DNA from: AP-15 sp963701815
GTDB lineage: Bacteria; Pseudomonadota; Alphaproteobacteria; ATCC43930; CGMCC-115725
Assembly (NCBI GenBank): GCA_963701815.1
Contig: CAVPBN010000033.1
Coordinates: 62,001-126,000 of the forward strand
Reading direction: 5' to 3'
DNA length: 64,000 nucleotides
Shown: piece after piece, positions 1 through 9,936 of the stretch
Layout: the number at the start of each line of letters is the position of its first letter
How positions within the stretch are numbered: the stretch's first letter is position 1
Translations under genes and position numbers: made by a program
The notes under the pieces: generated by a model
The model's input: the letters and a program-made list of their open reading frames with translations, nothing else
Database searches by the model: none
Told to the model about the DNA's origin: nothing

Positions 1-1
1 C

Positions 2-319
2 GGTGGCCTGATTGCCGCCGACACCGCAGCTCGGGCCGAAGAAGCGGTGCAGCGGGCCCAGTCGCATTTGGCCGCGGTCGGGCGCAACGCCGCGTTGACC
101 GCCGGCGAATTCACCGATGATGACGGCGGCGGCTTCCGCTGGCGCCTCAGCGTGCATCCGGTGAATGCCCGTCAGGTGCCCGGGCCGGACGGCGTTTCCC
201 GGTCGACCAGCACATTGTTCTCTGTCGAGGTCGAAATCTCGTGGCGGACCCAAGGTCACAACCGATCGGTCGCATTAAGGACGCTGCGCCTCGGCACCGC
301 GACGAGCGGTGGCGGGTGA
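2..319 (+). CDS. gspI: Type II secretion minor pseudopilin GspI (partial, 5' end outside window)
   Basis: Reading frame open from the window edge and ending in TGA, about 105 residues. It has the run AEEAVQRAQSHLAAVG, then a short extended domain with the conserved Trp (FRWRLSV) and a C-terminal beta-rich part, as in GspI minor pseudopilins. The prepilin N-terminus lies upstream of the window. GspI would sit at the pseudopilus tip with GspJ and GspK in the periplasm. The stop overlaps the GTG of gspJ (GTGA), so the two are probably translationally coupled. The assignment rests partly on position before a clear gspJ. Confidence 0.75.
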   Translation, partial: GGLIAADTAARAEEAVQRAQSHLAAVGRNAALTAGEFTDDDGGGFRWRLSVHPVNARQVPGPDGVSRSTSTLFSVEVEISWRTQGHNRSVALRTLRLGTATSGGG

Positions 320-924
320 TCGGGTGCAGCCCGAGCAGTCCGAGCCGCCAGGGCGGCTTCACTCTGCTCGAAATGCTGGTGGCGCTTGTCGTCCTGGGTC
401 TGCTGGTGGTCGGGCTGACCCAGGGCGTGCGCACCGGTCTCGCCCTGTGGTCCGCACAATCGCGCCGCATCGGCACCGCCGCCGATCTCGACGCGGTGGC
501 GCGCACATTGCGCACAATTCTGAGCGGGATCCCGCCCGCAGCTTCGACCGCCGACGGCACCGTCTCGTTTGACGGCCATCCCGATCACCTGGTTTTTATC
601 GGGAACCTGCCGACCGGCCTCGGCACCACTCAGCGCGCGGACATCGACCTTGGATTGCATAGCGGGTGGCTGATCCTGCGCTGGACCCCGCATCGGCAGG
701 AGACCCTGACCGGGCCGCCGCCCAAACCCGTCGAGACCCGGCTGCTCGGCGGGATTCGCCGTCTCGATCTGGCTTATTGGGGCTCTTCCTCGCCCGACCA
801 GCAGGCTGGTTGGCAGACAGAGTGGCAGGGGCCGCAGCTTCCCGACCTCATTCGATTGCGGTTGGCCTTCGCCAGCGGCGACCCGCGGCATTGGCCCGAT
901 CTGGTTGCGGCCTCGCAACCCTGA
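316..924 (+). CDS. gspJ: Type II secretion minor pseudopilin GspJ
   Basis: 202 residues with a type IV-like prepilin signal: a short leader ending in Gly followed by FTLLEMLVALVVLGLL, with Glu at mature position 5, for cleavage and N-methylation by prepilin peptidase. The rest resembles GspJ, with RTLRTIL and LLGGIRRLDLAYWG. The GTG start at 316 is chosen because it overlaps the gspI stop and leaves a normal leader; a longer upstream extension in the same frame would lie inside gspI. It is a minor pseudopilin of the pseudopilus tip. Confidence 0.85.
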   Translation: MIGCSPSSPSRQGGFTLLEMLVALVVLGLLVVGLTQGVRTGLALWSAQSRRIGTAADLDAVARTLRTILSGIPPAASTADGTVSFDGHPDHLVFIGNLPTGLGTTQRADIDLGLHSGWLILRWTPHRQETLTGPPPKPVETRLLGGIRRLDLAYWGSSSPDQQAGWQTEWQGPQLPDLIRLRLAFASGDPRHWPDLVAASQP

Positions 925-1249
925 GGCCATTCCGGTGATTCGCGACGACGATGGCGACGCGACGCCGTCGATTCGCGTCCGGGCCGACAATTGGGCGGCG
1001 GCGGCGATCATCGCTTTTCTCCCAATTCGCGAATAAGGCCATTCGCCGACACGCGATACGGGAAATCATCAGCTTTTTACGCGGGCATGGCCGCGGCGCC
1101 GGCGATCCTCGCCTTGATCGGGCCACATTCCGACCCTTCGCTGGTGAGTGCGCCGGCCGGCGGGCTGTCGGCCTTTGCGGGGTGCGCGCTACTCTGTAGC
1201 ATGGCGGCCTAGCTGGCAGCGCGGGTGAGAATCGGCTCGGTTCCCGGTC
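925..1249 (+). other. Intergenic stretch without a convincing gene
   Basis: This gap of about 325 bases separates gspJ from the N-terminus of gspL. It holds only short open frames (for example a 33-codon one from about 931) that match no Gsp family and have no good ribosome site. In related loci gspK often follows gspJ, but here gspK lies after gspD, so this may be a scar of rearrangement or simply a promoter region for the second half of the locus. Confidence 0.4.
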
Positions 1250-2288
1250 ATGATGCGCGAATTTCTTAACTGGTGGTTTGCACAGCTCGTGGATCTGCTG
1301 CCGCAGAGTGTGCATCGATCCGGCGCAGACGGCCGCTGACGCGACAGTGATCACGCCGCTGGCGCCGCTGGCCAGGGGCATCGATGCGGTCGCCGTCGGG
1401 CTGAGGCGCAACGGCAGGGAAACGTCGCTCGGGCGCTTTGCGCTCGGCGCAACCGATCTGGCCGAGTTGCCGCGCCCGGCCGGCAGCCCGACCGTGCTCC
1501 GCCTCGGCGAGGCCGATGTGCTGGGCAAGACCGTAACCCTGCCGCTGGCTGCGGAGCGCGAGCTGGAACAGGTGTTGTCCTTCGAAATGGATCGGGAGAC
1601 ACCGTTTCAGGCCGAAGAGCTGTATTGGAGCCATCGCCTCGAAGCCGCCGACCGCAAGGCCGGCAGGATGTCGGTGCGGCTGCGGCTGGTGCCCAAAGCG
1701 AGCCTCGCCCCGATCCTCGCCGCTCTCGGCCAGGCTGGGATAGTGCCGGAGCGGGTGGAGATCGCGGACGGCCCGGACCAGGGGGGCTACCTGCCGTTGG
1801 TGGCGGACAATGTCCGTTCCCGGCGCAGCTCGGGGCGGCTCATCGTGCCGGCAGCGATTTGTTGCGGCGCGCTGGCGCTGGCCACCGTGGTCATCCCGTT
1901 CGTGCGCCAGTCGATCGCGTTCGGCAAGCTCGAGCAGGCTGTGGCGAGCGGCCGGGCCGCTGCCGACGAGGCGGCGGGCTTGCGCCGCGAGATCGACCAG
2001 CTGTCCGGCAGCGCCGATTTGATCCAGAGCGAGCGCGACAAGGCCGGCCGACCGCTCGAAGTGCTGGCGGCCGCGACCCGCATTCTGCCCGACAACACCT
2101 ATCTGACCGAGTTGGAGCTGGCACAGCGCAAACTGACGCTGAGCGGCCGGTCGGCCGCCGCCGCGCGCCTGATCGGCGCCTTTGCCGCCGACAGCGAATT
2201 CCGCAACCCGGCCTTCGCCGCACCGGTGACTCGAATCGAAGCGCTCCATCAGGAGATTTTCACGATAATCGCGGAGGTTGGACCGTAG
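1250..2288 (+). CDS. gspL: Type II secretion GspL/PilN-like inner-membrane protein (frameshifted near 1310-1339)
   Basis: Inner-membrane assembly platform protein linking the secretion ATPase to the periplasm. The cytoplasmic part contains VLSFEMDRETPFQAEELYW, typical of the actin-like GspL/PilM fold. One membrane segment (LIVPAAICCGALALATVVI) is followed by a PilN-like periplasmic domain ending in a ferredoxin-like module (TYLTELELAQRKLTLSG). The natural N-terminus, MMREFLNWWFAQLVDLLPQSV, is read from ATG 1250 in another frame that stops at 1337. The main frame is open from 1278, so one extra base between about 1310 and 1338 splits the gene. It ends 14 bases before gspM. Confidence 0.8.
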
Positions 2289-2302
2289 TCTCGCTCGCAG
2301 CC

Positions 2303-2893
2303 ATGCCGACGGGCCGGCGAGGCCGGCTTGCGGCGCTGAGTTTGGCCCTCATTGCGTTGGGCGCCGCGTATCTCTTGATCGTCGCCCCAATTGTCGATTT
2401 CCATGCCGGGCGCGAGGCCCGGCTGGAGGATCTGCGGATATTGCTGCCGCGGCTGCAGGCCGCGGCCGATCGGGTGCCCGAGCTGCGCGTCCGGCTGGCC
2501 GAGCTGCGCGCCGCTGCAAAAACCCGCAAGGTGACCCTCGAGGGGGCCAGCGACGCGATCGCCTCGGCCGATCTCCAAAGCCGCATCGAGGCGCTCGCCG
2601 CCTCGGTCGGGGCGGCCATCGGCAGTACGGAGAGCCTGCCGGCCGAACCCCGCGGCGCCTACCGCCGCATCGGCCTGCGCCTGGCGTTGAGCGGTCCCTA
2701 CGCAACTCTGGTCAAGCTGCTGGCCCAGCTCGACGAGGCGACCCCACCGCTGGTCATCGACAATCTGCAGATTCACGGCGTGCTGCGCCGGCCGGGTCTG
2801 CCGACGGAACCAGACTTCGATTCCGGTCTCGATTCGGGGCTCGACGTCTACGGTTTCCGCCGCAACGACAGCAAGGTCGCGGCCAAGCCATGA
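2303..2893 (+). CDS. gspM: Type II secretion GspM-like protein
   Basis: 196 residues: a basic N-terminus, one membrane helix (LAALSLALIALGAAYLLIV), a predicted coiled coil (REARLEDLRILLPRLQAAADRVPELRVRLAELRAAA, described rather than modelled), and a C-terminal ferredoxin-like domain. This is the layout of GspM, the GspL partner that stabilises the inner-membrane platform. Position directly after gspL supports it. The stop overlaps the next start (ATGA at 2890-2893). Sequence conservation in this family is low, so the name rests on topology and context. Confidence 0.75.
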   Translation: MPTGRRGRLAALSLALIALGAAYLLIVAPIVDFHAGREARLEDLRILLPRLQAAADRVPELRVRLAELRAAAKTRKVTLEGASDAIASADLQSRIEALAASVGAAIGSTESLPAEPRGAYRRIGLRLALSGPYATLVKLLAQLDEATPPLVIDNLQIHGVLRRPGLPTEPDFDSGLDSGLDVYGFRRNDSKVAAKP

Positions 2894-3539
2894 TCGGGAG
2901 GCTTCCGCTCTATGTGCTGCTGTTCGGCTGCGTCCTGTTCGGCGCGATCCTGGTCAAGCAAATCACCCGGCCCGGCGGCGATCCGCCGTTACCGACCGAG
3001 CCTGCCGCCGCACCCGATGCCGCACCTGCCGCGCCGCGAATGCCGCGCATGCGGGCGGGCGGCGAACCGATCGCCGCGATCCTCGCCCGCCCGCTGTTCA
3101 GCCCGACCCGACGACCGCCGCAGGCGAATGCCGCCAATCCCGGCAACGCCTCCGGGCTCGACGACACGCGGCTGACCGGTATCGTCATCGCCCCCGGCAA
3201 GCATCTGGCGATATTCGCCCCGACCGACGCCGCATTGCTGACGGTCACGGAGGGTGAAAGCATCAGCGGATGGCGGGTCGACAACATTACTCCGCGCGAG
3301 GTGTCGTTGAGCGGTCCGGACGGCACCAAGACCTTGGAGCCCAAATTCGATCCGAACCTCGCTCCGGCGGCTGCGGCGGATGCGCAGCCGCAGCGCAGCC
3401 GCCGCAGCCGCAGCCTGTCGCCGCCTTCCGCGAGCGGGGTCCGCCGGTCCGGGCGGCGCCCGGGGTCGCGATCCCGCGGCCCGGACAGCCGGTCTTGATG
3501 CCGGGCCCCGCTCGAATGCGGCAGCTGAGGCGTCGATGA
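2890..3539 (+). CDS. GspC/GspN-like HR-domain protein (frameshifted near 3390)
   Basis: Bitopic inner-membrane protein with one N-terminal helix (LPLYVLLFGCVLFGAILV), a proline/alanine linker, and a domain typical of GspC/PilP homology regions: ARPLFSPTRRP, then LTGIVIAP and ISGWRVDNITPREVSL. Such proteins contact the secretin. The frame that encodes this domain runs on to 3498 with an unlikely Arg/Ser tail. Another frame gives a proline-rich tail (AQPPQPQPVAAFRERG...) whose TGA overlaps the gspD ATG at 3536-3539. One missing base in the repetitive GCAGCC tract near 3390 would join them, so I end the gene at 3539. Confidence 0.65.
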
Positions 3540-5837
3540 GCCAATCGCAGCCGCACCGGCGGCAACTCGGCGCGACGCTGGCGGCGGTGCTCCTGGCCGC
3601 CTGCCAGCCGCCGGCACCCGGGCTGATGCCGCTCGAACAGCCGACTGCCCTGCAAGCGGCGGCACCGCGAATCAGCGGGGCGATCCCGACCGATCAGGAC
3701 CGGCAGCGTGCCTTTGTGGAGCGCGGCAGGTCGGCGCCGGCAACGATCTCGACAGCGCCGGGGGCGATCCCGACCGGAGCTGCGCCACCCGCCGGGGTCG
3801 CAGGCGAGGGCGGCGACATCACTCTCAATTTCGTCGACACCGACATCCGCGTGATCGCGCGCACGATCCTCGGTTCGACTCTGAAGGTGAGCTACACGAT
3901 CGACCCCAGCGTCCATGGCACGGGTTCGATCGAAACCGGCACCCCGCTGCCGCGCTCGGCCCTACTGCCGACGCTCGAAACCCTGCTCAACCAGAACGGC
4001 GCAACCCTGGTCCAAAAGAACGGGGTCTATTCGGTCGTGCCGATCCCGGTCGGCACCGCCACCAACCAGGTCAGCGGCGCCGCCTCCGTCGGCGCCGGCG
4101 CCCAGGTGGTCCCGGTGCGCTACACCTCGGCGAAGGACCTCGCCAAGGTCCTCGAACCCTATGTCGCCGAGGGCGGCAAAATCACCAGCGAGGAGGCGGG
4201 GAATGCGCTGTTGGTCAGCGGCGATGCCGCGGTCCGGCAGACGCTGGTCGGCCTGATCCGCGCCTTCGACACCGATCTTCTGGCCGGCCAATCCTACGCG
4301 ATGTTCCCGGTCCACGAAGGCGATCCGGCCAAGCTCGCCGGCGAACTCCAGACGGTGCTGCAGGCGCAGAGCCAAGGCCCGCTCGCCGGACTGGTTCGGG
4401 TGGTGCCGATGGAGCGGGTCAACGCCGTTCTCGTCGTGTCCTCGCAACCAAGGTACATCGATGCGGCGAGCCGGTTCTTCAACCTCGCCTCGCGGGTCGA
4501 GGGGGCCTCGGCGCGGGCCTGGCATGTCTATTATGTTCAGAACGGTCAAAGCGCCGATCTGGAAAACCTGCTGCAGCGCGCGTTTACGCCCAGCCACGTC
4601 TCGCCGACCCCGGCGGCGCCGGGCAGCACCACGCCCAACGCCACGCCGCTTGACGTTGGGCGCAAGCCCAGCCTCGGGCGGGGGAACCACCGGTCTCGGC
4701 GCGTCCGGCGCCTCCACCGGTCTCGCGGCGGGCGCTTCCGGCGCCACCGGCGGAGGTCTGTCGGGTGGGGCCGGGGCCACCGGCGGATTGGGCAGCGGCA
4801 TCACCCCGCTGACGCCGACCAGCGAGGCCCAGTCGCCGGCCACCGAGCCGTTGGGCGGCGGCGGACCGGAGAATGCCGGCGGAGCCAACGAGAACCGCAT
4901 CCGCATCATCGCCAACCGGGTCAACAACGCGCTGCTGGTTTATGCCACGCCGACCGAGTATTCGGTTATCGAGGGCATGCTGCGCAAGATCGACATCATC
5001 CCGCTGCAGGTGCTGATCGAAGCCACGATCGCCGAGGTCGACCTCAACGACCAGCTGCAATACGGAACCCAATTCTTTTTCAAGACCGATCATTTCGCCG
5101 AGACCTTGGGCGTGCCGACAGGTTCGACCATTCCTCAGCTGGGAACTTTGAACGTTTTGGCGAACTCGCCTTATTTCGTGCTGAGCAAGTCGCCCAACTT
5201 CGCGCTTTCGGCGCTTGCCGCGGTGACCAAGGTCAAGGTGCTCTCGGCGCCCCAGGTCATGGTGCTCGACAACCAGCCGGCGAGCCTGCAGGTCGGCCAG
5301 CAGGTGCCGGTATTGACCGGAACCGCGACCAGCACGCTCACCACGGGCGCGCCGACGGTCAACAGCGTCGATTATCACGAGACCGGCGTCATCATGCAGG
5401 TGACGCCGCGGGTCAATTCGAGCGGCCTCGTCACCCTCGACATCGCCCAGGAAGTCAGCGATGTGGCGGCAGCCGCGACAAATACGGTGCAGGGGTCGCC
5501 GACCTTCGACGATCAGGTGTTCCGCACCCGGGTCGCGGTCCAGGACGGCCAGACCGTGGGCATGGCCGGCCTGATCCGAGACAACCTCTCCGAAGGCAAT
5601 TCGGGCCTGCCGTTCTTCAAGGACATTCCGGTCATCGGCACCCTGTTCTCGACCCAGGCCAATGCGCGTGCGCGCACCGAGTTGTTGGTGCTGATCACGC
5701 CGCATGTCGTGCACGATCAGCGCGACGCGCGGGCATTGACCGAAGATCTGCGCAACCAGGTGATCAATGCCGGTTTGGTTCCGCAACAGCTCCAGCGGCG
5801 CGGCGCTTCCGGGTCGAGCAATCCGAACGGCCTATAG
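3536..5837 (+). CDS. gspD: Type II secretion secretin GspD (frameshifted near 4655)
   Basis: Outer-membrane secretin forming the exit channel. It starts with a lipoprotein signal (LAAVLLAAC, so a secretin that may carry its own lipid anchor). N0 and N1-N3 domains follow (ITLNFVDTDIRVIARTILG; VVPVRYTSAKDLAKVLEPY), then a Gly/Ser-rich loop, then the secretin core (VLIEATIAEVDLNDQLQYG, VLSAPQVMVLDNQPASLQVG, TELLVLITPHVV). The N-terminal part and the core lie in different frames. They join if one extra base is removed near 4655-4665, just before the Gly-rich loop. Length after correction is about 766 residues, normal for the family. gspK starts 4 bases after the stop. Confidence 0.85.
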
Positions 5838-5841
5838 GCCG

Positions 5842-6681
5842 ATGCCGCGACTGCGGCCGCCCGAACCGCCGCGCCGCAGCGGCGGCTTTGCGCTGCTGAT
5901 CGTGCTGTGGACGCTGGTGCTGATCGCCTTTATCGTCGCCCACATCACGGCGAGCGGGCGAACCGAAGTGCGCATCGCCGGCAACCTGATCGCTAATTCG
6001 GTCGCCCAGGCCGCCGCCGACGGGGCGATCTACGCGGCAATTTTCAATCTGGCGAACCCGCAGGCCGATCAGCGCTGGCCGCTCGACGGGTCGACGCGGC
6101 AACTGACGATCGGCGACAGCCGCGTCACCCTGCTGCTTGAAGACGAGGCCTCGTGGATCAATCCCAACACCGCCTCGCCGGCGCTTCTCGAGGCGCTGCT
6201 GCGGATTCTCGGCAGCAGTCCCGAAAAAGCCAAGAGCCTCGCCAGCGCGATCGCCGAGTGGGTCGGCTCGGCTCAGGATGTGCGGCCGCCGGCGGCGATC
6301 CTCGCGGATTATCAGGCGGCCGGGCTCGACTACCAGCCGCCGGGCGCCGCGCTCGACACGCTCGGCGAACTCGGCCGGGTGCTGGGCATGACCCCCGCCC
6401 TGCTGGCGACAATGCGGCCGCATCTGACCCTGTTTGGGCCGGCCGAGCCGAACCCGGCCGGCACCGATCGGGTGGTGCGGGCGGCCGTCGCTTTGGTCGG
6501 TCAGCCGAGCGGAGCAGCGGCGCCGGCGGAGCCGACGCCGCCCGACCTGGTGACGGCGCGGGTCACCGCGGTCGCCGTCGGCCCGGGGAACGCCCGGGTC
6601 ACCCGGGTTGCGGTCGTCCGCATCGGCGCGGCGATACAAAGCGGCTACGCCGTGCTCGCCTGGGGTAGTCGCATCGACTGA
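5842..6681 (+). CDS. gspK: Type II secretion minor pseudopilin GspK
   Basis: 279 residues. The prepilin leader ends in Gly before FALLIVLWTLVLIAFIVAH. Family features follow: ASGRTEVRIAGNL, WINPNTASPALLEALLRILG (the helix-hairpin-like domain that distinguishes GspK) and VTRVAVVRIG near the end. Unlike the other pseudopilins it lacks Glu at mature position 5, as usual for GspK. GspK caps the pseudopilus tip. Its place after gspD instead of after gspJ is unusual. ATG 5842 sits 4 bases after the gspD stop. Confidence 0.85.
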   Translation: MPRLRPPEPPRRSGGFALLIVLWTLVLIAFIVAHITASGRTEVRIAGNLIANSVAQAAADGAIYAAIFNLANPQADQRWPLDGSTRQLTIGDSRVTLLLEDEASWINPNTASPALLEALLRILGSSPEKAKSLASAIAEWVGSAQDVRPPAAILADYQAAGLDYQPPGAALDTLGELGRVLGMTPALLATMRPHLTLFGPAEPNPAGTDRVVRAAVALVGQPSGAAAPAEPTPPDLVTARVTAVAVGPGNARVTRVAVVRIGAAIQSGYAVLAWGSRID

Positions 6682-6698
6682 CGCACGCGTTTAGCGAA

Positions 6699-6717
6699 CC
6701 CGGGCTCGCTGCCCGGG
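6699..6717. terminator. Perfect GC hairpin between convergent gspK and gspG
   Basis: CCCGGGC (6699-6705), loop TCGCT, GCCCGGG (6711-6717): a perfect 7-bp stem in the 61-base gap between two converging genes. There is no T-run on either side, so it is a weak or Rho-assisted terminator candidate. Confidence 0.4.
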
Positions 6718-6742
6718 GCGTTGCGGCATCGGTCGCGGCCGA

Positions 6743-7183
6743 TCAGTTGTTCATGATCTTGTCGGCTTGATTGCCGGCATTGGCTTGGCCGGTCGGGCCG
6801 TCGGAATAGAGGTCGTAATCATGACCGGGACGCTGGCTCGGCATGCGATAGACAAACGGCCGGCCCCACGGGTCCTGCGGCACGCCTTCCCCCTTCAGGT
6901 AGGGCCCGCTCCAATGGGCGACGCCGGTCGGCTGCGTCAGCAGCGCCTGCAACCCCTGTTCGGTCGTCGGATAGACCCCGACATCGAGCTTGTAGATGTC
7001 GAGCACGCCGGCCAGACGCTCGATCGATTGGTGCGCGACTTTTTCCTTGGCCGAGCCGAGCTGACGCAATGCGGCCGGCGCCACCAGGCCGATCAGCAGA
7101 CCGAGGATGGCGAGGACGACCAGCAGTTCCAGCAAGGTGAAGCCCTGCTCTCGGCGCCGCCGATCGCCCGGCGACGCGGTCAT
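6743..7183 (-). CDS. gspG: Type II secretion major pseudopilin GspG
   Basis: 146 residues. The prepilin leader ends in Gly, then FTLLELLVVLAILGLLIGLVAP with Glu5. GspG hallmarks follow: LDVGVYPTTEQGLQALL, GPYLKG, VPQDPWGRPFVY and a C-terminal aspartate-containing calcium-site region (DYDLYSDG). It is the pseudopilus shaft subunit. It is transcribed against the other gsp genes and ends 61 bases from gspK. ATG 7183 is preferred; an in-frame ATG at 7201 would give a longer leader. Confidence 0.9.
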   Translation of the reverse strand: MTASPGDRRRREQGFTLLELLVVLAILGLLIGLVAPAALRQLGSAKEKVAHQSIERLAGVLDIYKLDVGVYPTTEQGLQALLTQPTGVAHWSGPYLKGEGVPQDPWGRPFVYRMPSQRPGHDYDLYSDGPTGQANAGNQADKIMNN

Positions 7184-7433
7184 ACCAAGCTGAGCGATCA
7201 TCAGATTCAAGATGAAGATTTCCCGATTTCCAGACTGGCGTCCATTTTGGCGGATCCGCCGATCGTCGGGCATAATCCCGAAATCGGGCAGATTCATGGT
7301 GGCGACCGGCAAAAATCCTTCCGTCGCCGTCAGTGCAAGCTCCGGCAGAGCTGCGGAGACAGGCTGCCGCCGAGCTCGGTCCGGGACCCGGCCCCCGCGG
7401 GGAGGGTCCACTCCCGCGCGGGCGGCTTTGCGA

Positions 7434-9707
7434 TCAGTGGTGGAACAGGTTCAGCGCCGAGCCCTTGCGGAACCATTCGAGCTGCGAGGCGCTGAAGGTG
7501 TGATTCAGCTTCAGGGTCTCGGTCGTGCCGTCGGCGTGCTTGATCCGGCATTCGACCGGCTGGCCCGCGGCCATCTCCTCCAGACCGACGAGGCTCAGCC
7601 GGTCGTCGGCACGAATCCGGTCGTAATCGGCCGGGTCCTGAAAGGTCAGCGCCAGCAGCCCCTGCTTCTTCAGGTTCGACTCGTGAATGCGGGCAAAGCT
7701 GCGCACGATCACCGCGCAGGCGCCGAGCAGCCGCGGCGAAAATGCGGCATGCTCGCGGCTGCTGCCCTCGCCGTAATTGCTGTCGCCGACCGCCACCCAT
7801 TTGATCCCGTGCGCCTGGTAGTCGCGGGCAATCGCCGCGATCGGCACCCCCGTCTCGCCGGTCAGCACGTTGATGCCGGTCCCGGCCTCGCCGTTGAAGG
7901 CGTTGATCGCGCCCATGAACACATTGTCGCTGAACTTGTCGAGATGGCCGCGATAGCGCAGCCACGGCCCGGCCGGCGAAATGTGATCGGTCGTCGTCTT
8001 GCCCTGGGTTTTGATCGCCACCGGGCAATCGACAAAATCCTTGTGGTCCCAGGCCGCCCAGGGCTGCATCAACTGCAGCCGCTCGCTGTCCGGCGCCACC
8101 GCCAATTCGATGCCGCTGCCGTCCTCGGGCGGGGCGATGTAGGTCGCATGACCGCGGGCGAAATCGCGCGCCGGCACCTCCGGGGCGGGCTTTGGCGGGT
8201 CGAGCTTGAACGGCCGGCCCCCGGCGTCGCTCAGCGTGTCGGTCAGCGGGTTGAACGACAGCCTGCCGGCAAGCGCCAGGGCGGTGACGATCTCTGGACT
8301 GCCGATAAAGTTCATCGTCGTCGGCTGGCCGTCGTTGCGCCGCGGAAAATTGCGGTTGTACGAGGTGAGGATGGTATTGGGGACCGCCCCCTCCGCGGCC
8401 GACCGGCGCCATTGGCCGATGCACGGGCCGCAGGCATTGGCCAAGACGGTGCCGTCGATCTCCTTCAACGACTGCATCTGGCCGTCGCGCTCGATCGTCG
8501 CGCGGACCTGCTCGGAGCCCGGCGTGACCAGAAACGGCACACCCGCCTTGACCCCGTGCGCCTTGGCCTGTTCGGCGACATCGGCAGCACGGCTCATGTC
8601 TTCGTAAGAGGAGTTCGTGCAGCTGCCGATCAGCGCCGTCGAGATGCGATCGATGAACCCGTTCTTCGGGTCGGCGACCTCGGCAGCGAGCCGCGACAAG
8701 GGCCGTGCCCGGTCGGGCGAATGCGGGCCGACGATGTAGGGCTCGAGCTGCGACAGATCGAGTTCGACGACGCGATCGTAATATTTGCCGGGGTCGGCCT
8801 CGACCTCCGGGTCGGGCTCCAGCAACTCCCGATGCTGCTCGATCAGCGGCACCAGCGCGCCCTTGCCGGTGGCCCGCAGGTATCTGGCCATGTGCTCGTC
8901 GACGGGGAACATCGACGTGGTGGCGCCGAGTTCGGCGCCCATATTGGTGATCGTCGCCTTGCCGGTGGCGCTGATCGTGCGGGCGCCGGGGCCGATATAT
9001 TCGACGATCGCATTGGTCGCGCCGGACACGGTCAACTGCCCGGCGACGTACAAAATCACGTCCTTGGGCGCGGTCCATCCGTTCAGCTTGCCGGTCAAAT
9101 AGACCGCGATGTGCCGCGGATAAAGCACCTCCCACGGCAACCCGGCGATGACCTCGACGGCATCGGCGCCGCCGACGCCGACTGCGCACGAACCGAGGCC
9201 CCCGGCATTGGGAGTATGCGAGTTGGTGCCGATGATCATCTCGCCGGGAAACGCGTAATTCTCCAGCACCACCTGATGGATGATCCCGGCGCCCGGACCC
9301 CAAAAACCGAGGCCGTATTTAGCCGCGGCCGAGCGGAGAAAATCGTAGACCTCGCCGTTCTCGGCAAGCGATTCCCGCAGATCCGCCGCCCCCTCGACTC
9401 GCGCCTGGATCAGATGGTCGCAGTGGATCGTGGCCGGGACCGCAATCTTGGCGCGCCGCGTCTGCATGAATTGCAGCAGTCCGGTCTGTCCGAGCACGTC
9501 TTGAAAGACGACGCGGTCCGGGCGCAGCAGCAGGTAGCTGGCGCCGGGTTCGAGCTCCTGTTGTTCCGGGTCGTCGAGATGCCCGAGCACCACCTTGTCG
9601 GCCAGGGTCAAAGGCTTGCCCAGACGGCGGCGGACCACCGCCAGATTGCGCGCCATCGTCGCGTACACCGCCGCGGCCATTTCCGGGGTCGATTTGATCG
9701 AAACCAT
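7434..9707 (-). CDS. acn: Aconitate hydratase
   Basis: 757 residues, length and order of the mitochondrial-type aconitase family. It interconverts citrate and isocitrate in the TCA cycle using a [4Fe-4S] cluster. Cluster ligands are visible: IGSCTNSSYED, then the pair in NACGPCIGQW. The substrate loop SYNRNFPRRND and the swivel-domain serine loop GDSNYGEGSSREH are present. The start ATG at 9707 has a strong ribosome site on the minus strand (AGGAAAGG). A 2.6-kb open frame on the opposite strand is a codon-bias shadow. Confidence 0.93.
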   Translation of the reverse strand: MVSIKSTPEMAAAVYATMARNLAVVRRRLGKPLTLADKVVLGHLDDPEQQELEPGASYLLLRPDRVVFQDVLGQTGLLQFMQTRRAKIAVPATIHCDHLIQARVEGAADLRESLAENGEVYDFLRSAAAKYGLGFWGPGAGIIHQVVLENYAFPGEMIIGTNSHTPNAGGLGSCAVGVGGADAVEVIAGLPWEVLYPRHIAVYLTGKLNGWTAPKDVILYVAGQLTVSGATNAIVEYIGPGARTISATGKATITNMGAELGATTSMFPVDEHMARYLRATGKGALVPLIEQHRELLEPDPEVEADPGKYYDRVVELDLSQLEPYIVGPHSPDRARPLSRLAAEVADPKNGFIDRISTALIGSCTNSSYEDMSRAADVAEQAKAHGVKAGVPFLVTPGSEQVRATIERDGQMQSLKEIDGTVLANACGPCIGQWRRSAAEGAVPNTILTSYNRNFPRRNDGQPTTMNFIGSPEIVTALALAGRLSFNPLTDTLSDAGGRPFKLDPPKPAPEVPARDFARGHATYIAPPEDGSGIELAVAPDSERLQLMQPWAAWDHKDFVDCPVAIKTQGKTTTDHISPAGPWLRYRGHLDKFSDNVFMGAINAFNGEAGTGINVLTGETGVPIAAIARDYQAHGIKWVAVGDSNYGEGSSREHAAFSPRLLGACAVIVRSFARIHESNLKKQGLLALTFQDPADYDRIRADDRLSLVGLEEMAAGQPVECRIKHADGTTETLKLNHTFSASQLEWFRKGSALNLFHH

Positions 9708-9936
9708 TGTCGAGCCTTTCCTGCCGATACTTCCTCGTACCTCAAACCGCGAGCAATCGACCGCGCGCAGAACACGAACCCCGAGCGTCGACGGAAGACC
9801 GATTGGGAGGACCCACCGCCGCGGCAGCGGTAGCGCGAGGATGCCCGAAGCCGCGCCGACGGTCCAGGAAATCTTGTCCGGCGCGGCCGGCGCAATTGGC
9901 GAAGTCGTGCACCGCGACGGCGCCCGGCGCCGCGAT

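Noticed and set aside
7212..9833. An 873-codon open frame antisense to aconitase
   Set aside because: It mirrors the codon bias of a clearly coding opposite strand, has no family match by eye, and is rich in Arg/Asp/His shadow residues.
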